Below are positions 36,351 through 50,099 of a stretch of DNA of 64,000 bases, piece after piece. The stretch's first letter is position 1; each line of letters begins with the position of its first letter. The position numbers were made by a program, and so were the translations under genes. Under the pieces are notes generated by a model. That model made no database searches, was not told the origin of the DNA, and was given only the letters and a program-made list of their open reading frames with translations. The stretch is from Torreya grandis. Its lineage: Eukaryota; Streptophyta; Pinopsida; Cupressales; Taxaceae. Where the stretch lies: the NCBI GenBank assembly GCA_037957365.1, contig JARHVA010002004.1, forward strand, positions 1,855,001 through 1,919,000, written 5' to 3'.

Positions 36351-39300
36351 AACATTTCAAGTGGATTCGAGACACCCCAAAACTTGTATTGCCTAACCAT
36401 TAAACTACCCCTTTTAACCACACTAACCTACTAACTAATCCATCCACCTCCTTCGTGCAAGAGGGTTTACCCATGATCAATTTATGAGACATATTATTAA
36501 TTAAATAAAGGACCACTTACCTAAATCTTACCACATTTCATAAGTTATAACACATTCCATTTCATTACAAAATCACATTATATTATTTTTACATTTAATA
36601 CAACATAACAATTAACACCTAAAATGACATCATCTATCTAAAAACCATGTCATCTACATCATCATATTTATGAAATTAAAACACATGAACATCATCATAT
36701 ACATTAAATTAAAGAACACCCATAAAATACATAGTCATATATCATTTTTATACATGTAAATAAATCCTAACATCCACAACACATCTGAATATAATCAGCT
36801 CTTGCTTATAATCAATCAAATTCAATATCTAATCTAACAAATACATCAAATCATATATGTGAAATATACATAAACGTGCCATATACCACAATAAACCTCA
36901 TCATAATCACATAAATTTTGATGATTCCTATAAAAATATATACAATATAAGAATCATGGGCATCCAAGTGGTAAGAAGGAAATACATGTCCAAAAAATAG
37001 AAAATGTCTTATCAGAACAAGATCATGATAGTCCTTATGGTCTCCTAGTTGATTTATGTAAAAAATGACAAGTGTTGGCCTTATAAGATGGATATCATTG
37101 ATATACTAATACCAAAACCCTATAAATAACCTTATTATACTGGGCTTCTCTAGTCAAACATGATATTTGAACTGTCACATCTCCTAAGCCATGTCTCTGC
37201 AATAGTGTGTCCCCATCAGCTTTGATATTCTCAACTACTTGCAACTTTTCCCCTTACTACCAAAATCAAGTTTGAATCTAACCTATCTAACAAGGTAGGG
37301 CTGTTATATGTGCATCTCTAGCCCAAATCTAACCTATCTGACCCTATAAGGATATTATCTATGTATTTTTATTCTAAATCTGACTGACCCTGTAGAGATA
37401 TTATCTATGCATTTGTGGTACCAATCTATCCCAATAATGTGGTCAGGTGAGCTAATACTAATCCCATGTACATATCCTATTATGTTATCTACCATTGTAA
37501 ATTTCCCACCTGTAGGTGATATTTATCTCTCTCACCACTGATCTTGACCACCTTATCCACCCTCATCCTCACCTCTTATTGAAGACTATCAATTTGTTCC
37601 TATATTGCCACACTAATAGGTGTCTTAAAAGGTCCCACAACATAAATTCCTTTCCCCCTCACTCCTTGATCCCCCCCATGCATAGCTTAATCACTCTTGT
37701 CTACACCCTGATCACCCCTATCAATAACTATCAAATCTTGATCAGTCCTATCATGACCATCATCCCCACCATATCTATTAGCCTATCGATATGGCCTCTA
37801 TGCCCATCATCTCCTCAATCATTCATATGCTTGTAAGAGACTCTATACTACCCCTCTCCTCATAGCAACCTGTGTTTCTCTCAAAAATATTTGTGTCCAT
37901 CTCTATCACCACCATCCTATATAATCCATAGTTACTCCAGGATCTTCTATTTCTATCTAATAATCCCATATGCAAGCACTATGTTGTCATAATATACATA
38001 TGCCAATGCCTTGTCAGCTATATGCCCTTACTGAGACCTCTCTCTATCACTCTTAAAAAATAAGTAACGTCCTACTAATGTCTAAACTATATCTGCACTC
38101 TATCAAAATGATATCTCTATATGATGTAATATTAATGCCCTATCAAATAACACTTTGTCACGATATAGGTATAATCTACATCCTCTTCCCAACCCCTTTG
38201 TACAATCATATATGACATCCAAATAATTTGGTCCTCAATAAAAATATATAATGCCTACTTATAAAATATCATGTCGTATACATGAGCTCTATTTACTCCC
38301 ATAATTATATACCATCTAAAAACTAATAGATGATCTGGATCATGAATTTTTCATGTGCTTATTTACATTTTTTTTCCACCTACTCCTACCAATATATTTT
38401 CATCAATAATGAGGGTTAGAAACTCACCACTCCCCTATATACCCCCATATGAAGATCCCTATATAATTATCCCAACACAATATGTCCCTATGTAAAAACG
38501 TGATAATAATGAACCATGTCTACCACTACATCCCATAAACCTAGATGAAACCACTAACCACTCTTGTCTAGTAACAATATGCTAGTAACAAGAAACATGA
38601 ATAATAGGATCAACTAGTCAGTAGTGTCATCTATGATGGCCCTATCAATGTCAATCTATGAATCATGGAATATGACCTACAGATGTCCATATAGCTAGTT
38701 CATATTCATGATCCACTCCTATGACATCTAATATATTTCATCTCCTCTCATAGGTAATCATAAAATATGCCACATGTTCTACAAAGTTACTATCATCTCT
38801 CTTATGATGAAGTGAAAATTGCTCATCCAAAATGCAACTGCTCTAGCAACACAGTGATGAGAGCTTAGTTTATCTTAATCAAGGACATCATACTAATATA
38901 ATATTTTACAATCATCTCTATCAATCCAAAATCAACTAGTCTCAGTTAATGCATCTCATGTCATACTAGTGGTCTCATAGTCTAAACGCTAGCACACCTA
39001 AATCTTCCTACACCACCAAACCTATCAACCCTTAATCTCTACAAACTGACACCCTAACCTAAATTTTTCATATCCCATACCTACCCTACCTATCCATACC
39101 TACTATACCTATCCATCTACCTATTTCCTTTTTATCCCCTTACCCAACTAAGTCTTAAAAATAACCTTTAACAAAATCACTTATGGCTCCTAACCCTAAC
39201 TTACAATTCTATCAAAATCGCTCTTCACTTCTTAGAGTTTTTCAAAATTTCTACTCACCACTTGAGGATTTACAAAAACACAAGTCACGCTATGTGGTAT

Positions 39301-39587
39301 TTTAAATCTACAGTTCACCTATCATGGTTTTATAAAACCACAATTTACTACAAGTGATTTTTTAAAACCATGGGTAACAAGTGCATTACTCTAAATTACA
39401 TGCATAAAATTTTAACTAGGGGCAATACCCCCAGTTATGATGTTGTGTTTCTCAAATTTACCCCTCATCAATACATTACTAAATTTAATTAAAGTAGAAA
39501 ATAAAAAACTAATATGGGGTACCTACCACTTGTCCTACCTCATATAGTCATTGGAACTCAGAAAATCTTTATCTCTAGTGGGAAGTA
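36351..39587. other. C-rich, pyrimidine-biased DNA of unknown origin
   Basis: The plus strand is strikingly rich in C and T relative to G. The minus strand shows only short open stretches separated by stops. I recognise no domain. By composition and neighbours it is likely a decayed retrotransposon interior on the minus strand. Confidence 0.4.
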
Positions 39588-41622
39588 TGTTGGAATGTGA
39601 TCCATTCCTAATACCTCTAGAGCACAAGATTAAAAAATCCAATAGTTAAAATTTCTTTTTTTACCCTCCATTTTTTCATTTAACCCCCCACAACCTTATT
39701 CTTTTCCCTTTTCACCTTGTTTTAGTCCATGTCAACACTAACCATTTATCAAAATAACTCATTCTAATTCACATGTCCATTTATCCATCCTTTAATCACA
39801 TTTCTAATAACTAATCTCCATCACACAAATCATTATGATCATTTTTAGGGGTATAGTCTTCTATTTCCCCACTCATTATCTAACATCCTAGGTTAAAACT
39901 ATGTTATCCTTAGGTAATTTTAGAATATGTGGATAGCACTTGGCCACTTTTTAGTGCCCAAAGATAGCTTAGATACTAATTCCCATCTCTTCCTCCCATG
40001 ACCACTCAAATATATTAAATAATTTGAAGATACGATCCTCATATAAAATTTATCTATCATCAGAAATCAATTATCTTTTATCCCTTTTTCAACATGTATC
40101 TCTCCATTGCATGGGAATTATCAATAGATCGTGGCCTTATTTATCTATCCATTTCCTGAACATATGTCTTTGTCTTAATATTATTCGTCTTATACAATGA
40201 ATATTATCACCTCTCTCATCAACATTTGTCTTTGCTTAAGATTAATCTTATGAGGATAATCATCATTGTTAAGGTATGTTCACCCTTAGTACTAGTCTAA
40301 ACCTACAACCTCTATCCCTCATATTTATTCTCAGGGAATATTATCATTTTTTTTAAACTATCATTTAGGGCATTCCATCCCCTCATCCTCTTGATCCCCA
40401 CCCTGTGATCCTTTTTTGAGTGGCCATTTGGTTTGTTCCTCTCTACATGCCCCTTTGAGGGGGTAATGGTTTTCATTATAAAGACCATTAATCCCCACTT
40501 CTTCAGTCATAATTCCCTTTCAAAGAGGGTTAAATTTATACATAGAAATATTCTCACCCTAACTATTCCACTAATTATACTATTTATTACAATTAATGTC
40601 ATAATCATAGTCTTAATTAAATAATTAAATTCTATTCCCCATTTAATATTTCCTACATCAAGTAGACCTTCCTACACCCCCATGTTATATTAATCCCTTG
40701 ATTATCCCACTAACATCCTATTAAATCATTAATTTCACTACATTAATTAACCACTTGCTAATTTAAAATTCAAAATATTGTACCTACCCCTAGTCCTCCA
40801 ACTCCCCTCCCAAGCCAACCTATCCATAGCCTCTCCTACACACCTACATCCTTAAACCTCCCTAAAACCCCTAAATTAATCCCTATTAACCCCTAATAAA
40901 ATATAGAAGCCTCTAAAATTTATTTCCTCCTCTAACATTATATAATTATCTAAAACTAGATAATTTTTATGAATTTAAAATTTAATTTAATCATCTCTCA
41001 CCACCCTATAAATAACCAAGCATAGAGCTAGGTTGAACTAACATAAAAGCCTTGGAAATTTTAAAAGTATATATAATATCTCTTATCCTTCATACTCTCA
41101 TTTCATCCCCATTATCCTTGCATCCAAGAAGCCATTAATCCTTTCATTCGTAGTTGAGATTTTGAAGCCACCATTATCAAGCAATCCAAAAATCAGGTCA
41201 ATAATCCTTGGAGAATCCATTTAAAGATCTTGGAGGGAAGATAATAGAATCAAGATGATAGTAATAGTTTTCTTATAATTTCATATTGATTATATATTAT
41301 ATCCCTTTTATGTTTTTAGTATGTTTTGGGTTAAGGTACTATATATAATATATTGAATCTATAGCTCAAAATTTACAAGCATACACCATCTATTTAAAAA
41401 TTAATCTTAAATAGTTGGTAATTTTTATGAGCTAAAATAACTCATTCTAAATGAATCACACATTTACAATAATAAATTAAACTAAATTCACTATCATTTA
41501 ATAATTCATAGAAAGATTCACATATTAACATTTTTTTAAACAAACAATCAAACCCTGAGTAATAAAATACAACTTAAAATACTAAAAAAAACTTCCTTTA
41601 TTTAAAAAACATCACTTGTAAG
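39588..41622. other. Unassigned DNA, possible LTR remnant
   Basis: A run beginning TGTTGGAATG (39,588) would suit an LTR start. A CTATAAATA box with downstream 'agctaggttgaac' lies near 41,005-41,040, as in a retroelement promoter. I could not find a partner repeat or end, so this remains a suggestion. No gene was seen. Confidence 0.3.
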
Positions 41623-42062
41623 TGTTAGGAATATAGAATGTATAGAAATTTTTAATAAAATAAATACATAAATAAAATGCACAAAACAAAACACAAGCAA
41701 AACATAGCTTTAATATAGTTCACCCAAAATGGGCTACATCCACATAGAAATTGTTAGTTCTTATCTTATTCAGTGCAAAAAATAAAGGGATAAGCCAAAA
41801 ATAAGTCCATTGCAATTTTATCTTCTCTCACACTCAATGTGTCACCATTATTACAAATCCATAATATCAAAGGAGGGTGAACAGTCCAAATTTACTATGA
41901 AATTATAATATTTTACAATGCATATTTTACCATTGTAGACCCCCATGGTGAGCTTAGTGCGGGGCATTGCACTGACCCCCCCCCCCCCCCACACACACAC
42001 ACCCCCCACACCCCCTATCAAGAGCTATGAATTACAATAATATTAGGCTCCACCATCCAACA
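41623..42062 (-). repeat. 3' LTR of the copia element
   Basis: It pairs with 45,996-46,466. Both contain 'gttaggaatatag', a 'cc.catagtgagcttagtg'-type stretch and a long C run. Here the C run has grown to about 16 C followed by (CA)n at about 41,977-42,003. Confidence 0.92.
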
Positions 42063-42875
42063 ATCTCCCACATGGAGACCGATTGTTGCAACTCTACCAC
42101 TACAACTCTTACTTGGAATTTTATTATAACTTTAACCCTAAAATCTTTCTCATCTTCCTTTTTATCCCTAAAAATCTATTGAATTTGAAAAAATTTCCAA
42201 CTTCTCCTTTATGACTACATTTCTTAGTATATATGTAGGATTCTATCTTGTATGGATCTTTTCCAACTTTAGTTGACCATCCTCATAAACTAAATGAATG
42301 AAGTGATACATGAGTTGTATATGTTTGGTTCTTTAATGGAATTCTGATTTCTTTGATAAATGAATTTCACTCTGGATAACACTATACAACCTATAATCTT
42401 CCTTATTTTACCTTGACTCTTCCATGAACTATTACATTCATATCATCTCCTTGCTTGCTTCTGTAGCTACAACATATTATGCCTATCTATTTGACAAAGC
42501 AATTAATTATATAATTTTAAAATCTAAATAATTGTTATGTCACTAATAGTGCATACATAACATGTGTTGATCCTCCTACAATGTAAATCTCCAACCATGT
42601 CTGCATCAACATATCCTTATAAGTTAACATCTAACCCTTTATAGCATAATTTTCAATCAGTTTTTCCTCTCAAGTACATGAGAATCTACTTGAATGTATC
42701 TCAATTTGGACATGTAATTGATTTATTTATGCATTTTAGGACATTGTTCTTTGTTTAATTTCAAATTCCCTCCGAAAGGTGTCATTACTAGTTTTACATT
42801 TTGCATATTGAACCTGACTAACACCTTCTTGATGTAATATTCTTAGGACAATGTCAATTTTAATCTTTTCCCATC

Positions 42876-43112
42876 TTATGTTATTCTTATACCAAGTATT
42901 TGCATTCCAACACCCAAATCCTTCATAGTAAATGAATTTTTTAGTTTTTTTAGATCATTTATATCATGCATATTAGACCCTAAAACAAGCATGTCATCTA
43001 CATAAAATAGAAAGATGATATGGATTTCATTATCTAGTCTCTTAAAATAGACACAGTGGTTAGAATGACATCTACTGTAACCTTTTTCTATCATAAACAT
43101 GTAAAATTTCAA
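42876..43112 (-). pseudogene. Copia reverse transcriptase fragment
   Basis: A 78-codon open frame reads CHSNHCVYFKR, then IIFLFYVDDMLVLGSN and MKDLGVGMQILGI. YVDDML is the catalytic motif of copia RT, and 'MkDLG....iLGi.i' follows it in the family. The rest of RT and RNase H extends on both sides (about 43,600-42,150) but is broken by stops. Confidence 0.93.
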
Positions 43113-43839
43113 ATATAATTGCCTTGGAGCTTGTTTAGGCCATACAAACTCTTATTCAACCTGCACACCATTTTATCCTTACCTTTGACTTTGTATCCCT
43201 ATGGATACTCCATATATATTTATTACTCCAAGTCACCATGAAGGATAGTAGTATTCACATCTAACTATTCAAGGTGCAAATCTCCTACTGCTACCAAACT
43301 TAAAATAGTTCTTATGGAAGTCATTTTAAAAACTGGAGAAAATATTTGATCAAAATATATACCTTTCGTTTATTCAAACTCCTTTGAAACAAGTGTGTAC
43401 TTGTACTTATTTTTGCATCCATATTCTTCTTTCAACCTATAAATCCATTTATTACACAATGCTATTTTACATGTAGACAACTGAACCAAATCCCAAGTTT
43501 AGTTATGTACCAAGTATTTCATCTCATTTTTCATGCCTTGATCCCATGTATTTCTTGTTTCTACATGCATTATTTCTTTGTAGCTTTCTGGCTCACCACC
43601 ATCAATCGATGATAAATGATAAAGTGAAGGAGAATATCATTCAGAGGGTCTACTTACTTTGGTAGATCTTCTAACTACACTTTCAGGAGTTTGAATTACT
43701 TGTTGTTGTAGTTGTTACATATTATAATATTCTATCACTTTTAAAATTTAATTTCTAGTAATTTCTCAAGTATATCATATTATATATTTCAATTTTCTTG
43801 ATTCTTTCCCTATAACTGATATTTGTACATAAAATTGTC

Positions 43840-44340
43840 ATTAAACATCAAATCTCTAATTCTAATGATTTTGTGATTTCTAAAATCCCATAAACGATAA
43901 CCAAAATCATTAACTCCATATTGAATGAAAGTAGATTTCTTGGATTTTCCTTCAAGCTTGGTTCTATTTTGTTTATCCATATGGACAAATGCTTCACAAC
44001 TGAAAGTCTTTAAAATGAATATTCTACCTTTATACCCATCTATGCTTTAACTATAATGACACCATCAAAAGGATTTAAAGGCCTTCTATTTGTTAAGTAA
44101 ATAACAGTATCCATAGCATCTATCCAAAACTATAAAGGCAAGCTTTCATGAAATATAATGATCCTTACACACCCATGATTGTCTTATTCATCCTTTCTGA
44201 CCACCATTTTTGAATATTGTTGTTTAAACCATCTTCTATCTATGAATCCCATAGGATGATGCATAATTATCAAACTCCTTGTTGTAGTATTCACCTCTAT
44301 TATCTGATTTGAAATACTTTGAATTATTTCCTATATTATT
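43840..44340 (-). pseudogene. Copia integrase fragment
   Basis: Minus-strand readings include KYFKSDNRGEYYNKEFDNYA and GIHR (the second catalytic Asp in the SDNGGEY motif, Gly changed to Arg). After these come EAFVHMDKQNRTKLEGKSKK and YGVNDFGYRLWD, the C-terminal integrase block. Frames shift between the pieces. Confidence 0.88.
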
Positions 44341-45365
44341 CTAAACCAAAGCTTTTTATTTCTTAAAAGTATCAAAAATATCATATTTTTTTGTATGCAA
44401 TAAAACTAGGTTCTTCTAGTTGCATCATCAATAAAACTAACATAATAGTAAGAGCCACCAATGGATTATACCTGAGCCAGTCCTCAAATATCTGTATCCA
44501 CAAGCTCTAACTTTTCATCCTTATTTGTCTTCCCAACTCTGATAAATCTAACTCTCTTCTATTTTACATACACATAGTGCTCACAGAAATCCAAATCCAC
44601 CTTCTTGAAATCTAGAAACAAAATTTTTGAGTGGAGAAATTAAATCCCCTTCTCACTCATGTGCCCAAGTTTGTGGCTCCATAGTTTTAAATTCACTTAT
44701 GTAGAAGCTAAAGTAATGGAATATTTAATATTACCTCTATATAAATATAATGTACCTACCTTTTTTCCTTTTCCTATTACTAATGATCCTTTAGTGACCT
44801 TCTACAAATTTTATAAAAATGTAACTCTGAAACCTTCACTTCCCAACTACCCTAATGAAATTAGATTTCTTCTCAATTCAAGAACATGCCTCACATTTCT
44901 CAAAAACTATTTATTTACATTCTATAATTATATCCGTATCTCACCCATTCCAAAAAATTTACAAGGTTTTCCATCACCTGAATCAACCTATCCAAAATCA
45001 CCTTGAACACAATCTTGAAAATATTTCTTGTGGGGTCTATCATGAGATAAATCCCCTGAATACAACACCCAAGAATCATTTATATTATCTAATGAAATGA
45101 TTAAATCATCTTACAACACATCACCCTATACATTTTCTTCCTAATGTTTATCTTGTTGTCCCTATCCTTATTTTGGTTTTCAAAACCAACAATCTTTCTT
45201 CAAGTGTCCTTTCTTCCCACAAATCTAGCACACCAGCATTCCTCTAAATTTAGATCTTCCCTTATTAAACTTCCCATTATTCCTTGGTCCTTTTCCTCTA
45301 TTATTTTTTTCTCTCCTATTAACTATAGTCAAATCATTACCTGATGTCTCAATTTTGCTTTTTCA

Positions 45366-45760
45366 TCACATTTTCTCACTAAGAATAACATCATAAAACT
45401 TTAAAGTGTTTGAACCAAATACAAGATTACTCACATTCATGACCAAGCCATTCCATCTTTCTTGCAATGAGCACAAAATCAAAATATCCCTAAACTCATC
45501 ATCAATGTTTACTCCTATAAAACCCAAATTATTTGTGACTGTGTTAAATTTATTTAAATTTTCAAAAATATATCCACCTTGTAACATCTCTATATTAAAT
45601 AAATGTTTCATAAGAAATAGCTTATTGGACAATGAGTGTTTTTCACACACTCTATCCAATACCATTATCAGATCCATTATTATCTTTTATTTTTAAATAT
45701 TTAAGGCCATCAACATTACCAGGCATAACTATATTGTTCTTATTGCCTTTTAGTCAAGAA
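45366..45760 (-). pseudogene. Copia Gag (UBN2-type) fragment
   Basis: The 103-codon frame 45,677-45,366 reads EKHSLSNKLFLMKHLFNI, LNKFNTVTNNL, GVNIDDEFRDILILCSLQ and TLKFYDVILSEKM. It matches the Gag UBN2 pattern of plant copia elements (s.snkl.L.r.ly.lkm..g..v..hi..f..i...L...g......e....lL.sLP). The N-terminal Gag is missing. Confidence 0.88.
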
Positions 45761-45995
45761 CCTCCCATTTTTTTTCTTCATAGTCATTAAATTATTTGCT
45801 ATTTAAACTTAATGATAGTAAAATATCCTTTCGATATATATAGTCCTCTATTTACATCTTTCATAGTTGTTAGTTTTGGCCATTGAACTTATTTTCCTTA
45901 AACTTGCCTTCCTCTACCATTGTTCCCATTTGAACAAGTAACCCTCTTTTCCCATGACTTTATCTACCAAACAAAACCTTTTCTTGAATACTATA

Positions 45996-46466
45996 TGTTA
46001 GGAATATAGAACACAGAGAAATATTAATAAAATAAAGACAAAAATAAAATATAGAAAACATAACATAAGAGAAACATAGATTTAATGTAGTTATCATAAA
46101 ATTGGCTACGCCCACATAGAAAAAACTAGTTCTTGTCTTATTCAATCTAGAAAATGAAGGAATAAACCTACAATACATCCATTGTAATTTATATTCACTC
46201 ACACTTTGTTGTTTCCATGATTACAATGCCCTCTTATCAAATTAGGGTTACTTAGTAGGGAAAAAATGCACCAAAATAATTTCTACCATTAGATATGAAA
46301 TGTAATAGTGAATGGTCAATATTTACTACAAAATCATAACATTATACAATGAATTTTTCACCCCCTTGAAACCCCATAGTGACCTTAGTGGGGGGGGCAT
46401 TGCCCCCCACACCCCCCCATGTCAAGAATTGGGAATTATAATAAGATCAGGATCCACCATCCAATA
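45996..46466 (-). repeat. 5' LTR of the copia element
   Basis: This 471-bp partner of 41,623-42,062 is followed on the right by the GTAAG target-site duplication. Its internal boundary leads straight into 'tatagtattcaag' on the minus strand with no recognisable tRNA primer site. Confidence 0.92.
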
Positions 46467-46471
46467 GTAAG

Positions 46472-47439
46472 TAATGATTTCCAAATAAAATATAAGGCTT
46501 AATCATTTTCAATTAATAAACTAGAATACTAAGAAAAAATATTTTAACATTTACTAAAAACTCATAAGAAAAAGACAAAGCATATGAAAACAAAAAACCT
46601 GTGAGGCTCATGATGAGTAGATGTAATCCTAAGAACCATCAGAACAAATCATAGATGGATAAAAATATTTATTTTTTAATAAACATTGAAAATAATATTT
46701 AGAAACCCTATGAAATTATGGATCATAGTGTTAGTGAGATATACAATGCCTTACCTGTAAACAATGATAGTTAAGTAAAATCCATAGATTGGTCATGTTG
46801 AAAAACACTAGTGGATATAGACATGGGTCTCCTAAAATGTGTATATTAAAATCCCAAGATGTGCATCCAATTTGTCATATCTACATAATATAAAATAAAG
46901 AAACCTATTATAATAACAAAACCTTACTTTTCCATTAGAACTTGTATGTCAAAATAACTCATTATGAATGATTCATAGATCGACTACAATGAAATTAGCT
47001 ATAGCTTAAGAATTCAAGAAATGATGGCAAGCAAACATTCTATTTTTAAATTTTCAACATACATTTGAATCCATATTAGTAGTCTTTAAATTATTTGGGT
47101 CATAACCCTAATAAGGTATAAAAGACCTCATCCATATTTAGTGATGGCAACTAACCACAAGTAGTCTTGCAGTCACCACATTCTTCCTATCATCCCATAT
47201 GCCAAACAATTGATATCCTATTCCCTTAAAAAACATCACACATGAAATCAGTGTAAGTTTTATATATGTAGAATCAATTTCACATGTTTTATCATGAAGG
47301 ACATGATTTTTCTACAACTTAATTTAACAAACATTTTTTTTACAAAGGATAGGATGGTATCAGTACTGTAGAGCATGGATACAATATCATTTCATGAAAA
47401 AGATTCAATTTCAAAAATAATTTTAAAACAGGAGTTATT
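46472..47439. other. Non-coding DNA between copia element and Harbinger remnant
   Basis: No gene was recognised. A GGTATAAAAG box lies near 47,118, which could belong to the Harbinger accessory ORF downstream, but no transcript evidence exists in the sequence. Confidence 0.4.
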
Positions 47440-48330
47440 TATGCGTAAACATGATAAATATCATGCTCCACATTTGTGAGGAAAGATAAGAGACAAATGC
47501 AAATCTAGCCATCATCTTCCTCATCAACAAATAGATTTAAATGAGACATATGGTGTTATTAATGTAGATGAATCTTACACTATTTCAATTTTTTGTCAAC
47601 ATGCTGATCAAAGAGTTGATAATTATTCACAAAAAGACATAAATATGGAGGAAATTATTTCATTAACTCAAACATTTTAAATTAATAATACTAATGAGGA
47701 GATGAAGAAAGAATGCAAATAGAGGATTTGTCCAAAACATGTTGTGATTTAGCATTAATTTTAATGTTTGAAGAGGTGTATGAGGATGTAAACCATGGAA
47801 ACCTTGGAAAATGACATTACAATAAAGTGTAAAATGGTGTAAATTTTAGTTTTTTAAACATAATTGATAGGAATTCAATGAAAATCCAAGTGAAAATGGT
47901 TGATAAAGACATTAAGAAATAGTAATAATTGGAAACACCACAGGGGCTACACCTTCAACATGGAGTTTTTATGAAGAAATAAATTTTTTTATTGAGAAAA
48001 ACAAGCTAATAGGTCTTATGAAAGGTTATGATAGACAATAATGGGTCAATCTAGGCATGCTTAAAATTTTAAAAGATATAAAATGAAAATCATATAAAGA
48101 AAGTCCACCTATTAATATTTAAAAGAATTGAAGTGGTCCATATCCAAAAACATACTTGAAAAAAATCTAGAGTTGAGGGAAAACTTGTAAAAAGAAAAAA
48201 AGAATGTCCTATGAATATTTGGGAGAAAAAAAATAATTACACCTTTTCACACAAAATATGAAATAAATTGAGGAAGGTAGATTAAAACTTGAACATGTAG
48301 GAATGGAATAAGAGGGAAAAAAATGGAGAA
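47440..48330 (+). pseudogene. Possible PIF/Harbinger accessory (Myb/SANT-like) ORF, decayed
   Basis: Plus-strand pieces near 47,960-48,070 read STWSFYEEINFFIEKNKL, GLMKGYDRQ-stop-WVNLGMLK and LKDI. The W..eEi..fIe....gl..gydr..W..lg..l pattern is that of a trihelix/Myb-like domain such as PIF/Harbinger elements carry in ORF1. An upstream acidic stretch (about 47,520-47,660) reads DLNETYGVINVDESYTI. It converges with the minus-strand transposase next door, a layout seen in this superfamily. The assignment is tentative. Confidence 0.5.
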
Positions 48331-48479
48331 TATATTGGATGTGAAACTTGAAATTACAAATAGTATTTTGTACATGTAAAACACTACACTTTATTCACAC
48401 ACATTAAATAATTACATCTTATATCCAGTTCATAACTTTTAAAACAATATACAATAGTTAATAAAAATAGTATATCATT

Positions 48480-49170
48480 ACTCCAAACTAATATTATATT
48501 GTCTCTTCCATTCAACAAATATAATGTATCTTTGTGATTTGTGTTGATATATTTCCATTCCTTGAGTACAAAATTGAGTCTTAGAATTAAGATATGAATT
48601 TACCTAGATGTGTGGCTCATCTACATTCTTCATTTGTAAAAAAATATGAAGCACATAACATACCACTATGATTTTGGGCACTTTTTAAAACTCTACGCCT
48701 ATATCATGCAAAAATATCCATCTCACTTTTAATATACCAAATGAATTATCAATCTTCACACACCCTCTAGATAATTACTTTTGAAAAAGAGTATGCATTG
48801 GGGGGAGACTATAATATATAACTTCAATAAGTAGGGAGAAACTAGATAAGTAAAATCTCCAATTAATTGGGGAAAGATAGTTCTTCCTTCAATTTGGAAT
48901 GTTGGAGATGATAATACTTATTTATTTTTGTATTATATTTTACTATATAACAGCTCAAATTATTAGCATGATGAACACCACCATGAGAATTAACATACAC
49001 ATCTTAAAATATTTATTTGTGCAATATAAATTCTTTGCAATAAAACACATTGCAAATGGTGTTGGTTTACATAGTTTGTAGGACTATAATATTTTTCAAG
49101 GTAATATGATGATTTAATATGTATGCCATCAAATACATCACATATAACTGAAAATAAGTTTAAAATGTTA
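48480..49170 (-). pseudogene. PIF/Harbinger DDE transposase fragment
   Basis: Minus-strand pieces are, in order: VFDGIHIKSSYYLEKYYSP (49,160-49,070), the first-Asp block, normally GaiDGthI.i; QLIGDFTYLVSPYLLKLY (48,890-48,790), the block normally ligDsgYpl.p.Ll.Py; and IDNSFGILKVRWIFLHDI with VPKIIVVCYVLHIF (48,770-48,630), normally E.aFG.LK.RWriL...v...p..v.aC.vLHN. The DDE nuclease cuts and pastes the element at 3-bp TWA sites. Stops and shifts inactivate it. Terminal inverted repeats were not found. Confidence 0.85.
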
Positions 49171-49792
49171 AAATCACATAATATTTTTTATGTGATCATG
49201 CACATATAAATTAGGATCATATTTCTTTATACTAAAAAACAATTTCCTACTAACTTTTCCTTATAAATTTTTAAATTAAATGTGAAGGTGGTTATTTTAT
49301 TATTTTTGGCACTAGCACTGATGTGACATGAAAGGATGGTGCTAATAAATCCCATGGAATTTATGTCTTTTAAGATCATCATAGCATGCTTGATCCAAGT
49401 GCTAAACGTTTGCATCATACATGTGCATAGGCCTATAGATTGACTCCACACATGAGCCAATTGGGAATATTTTGAAAAAAATGATATACTGATGTAACTG
49501 AGAAAGATGCACGTTAAGTAGTTAAATACTTTAGTCCATATCAGCATTCAAAATTATTCATTAATTTTCTAATAAACCGACATGAAATGTTTAATTGTGA
49601 AAACTATAATTTGAAGCAATTTTTTTTAATTATAAGATTTTAATTAGAATGCAACATTACTTAATGGAAAAAAAGTTATTTTAGTATTATGTTTAAATAT
49701 ATAGAGTAAAAAATAAACTCCATTAACATATTGAATAAAAGAGAGATTAAAAATTGGAGGAAGAAGTAATAAATTGTGTAAGTACAAAGTAC

Positions 49793-49825
<33 letters not shown>

Positions 49826-50099
49826 AGACATATTTTAATTATGATTTTTTATTTATATAAATTATAAATAATAATTTTTATGTTGAAATTGTATTTTAGA
49901 TAGATTCATATAATAATTTTAGTATATACATATATATAATATGTATCATGTGTGATTTTTAGTATAAATTGTTAACTAAATTATGTTTTAAAACTAATTA
50001 TGAATAAATTATGCATTTTTGATTAATTATTAGGGTTTGTGTATTTGAGAAAAATATATAAAACTTATCATGATTAAAAATAATTTTTTTGACATAAAT
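49171..50099. other. Non-coding DNA with (GT)n microsatellite
   Basis: A (TG)15 run lies at 49,795-49,824. The minus strand at 49,547-49,227 has an open frame (LIWTKVFNYL...) upstream of the transposase that could be its N-terminal region, but I recognise no motif. The last bases, TAAAT at 50,095-50,099, are the left target-site duplication of the next element. Confidence 0.5.

Larger units (their letters stand above)
41623..46466 (-). mobile_element. Ty1/copia retrotransposon, nearly complete, decayed
   Basis: LTRs at 41,623-42,062 and 45,996-46,466 run from TGTTAGGAATATAG to CCAACA/CCAATA in plus orientation. The element is flanked by a perfect 5-bp target-site duplication GTAAG (41,618-41,622 and 46,467-46,471). 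On the minus strand it reads gag (45,677-45,366), integrase (about 44,340-43,840) and reverse transcriptase (about 43,600-42,650), the Ty1/copia order with integrase before RT. A GTGGGAGATTG polypurine tract abuts the 3' LTR at 42,063-42,073. The primer-binding site and Gag N terminus are missing, so the leader was probably deleted. All frames are broken. Confidence 0.93.

Noticed and set aside
36940..36990. tRNA-like stretch (gggcatccaagtggtaag)
   Set aside because: No acceptor pairing, anticodon arm or T-loop GTTCRA could be found at the right spacing.
37516..37836. 106-codon plus-strand frame rich in Ile, Ser and Pro
   Set aside because: It is low complexity in a C/T-rich tract with no domain, no context and no matching gene structure.
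41977..42003. Long C run followed by (CA)n as a possible regulatory or structured site
   Set aside because: It lies within the copia LTR and matches a shorter C run in the partner LTR, so it is simple slippage expansion.
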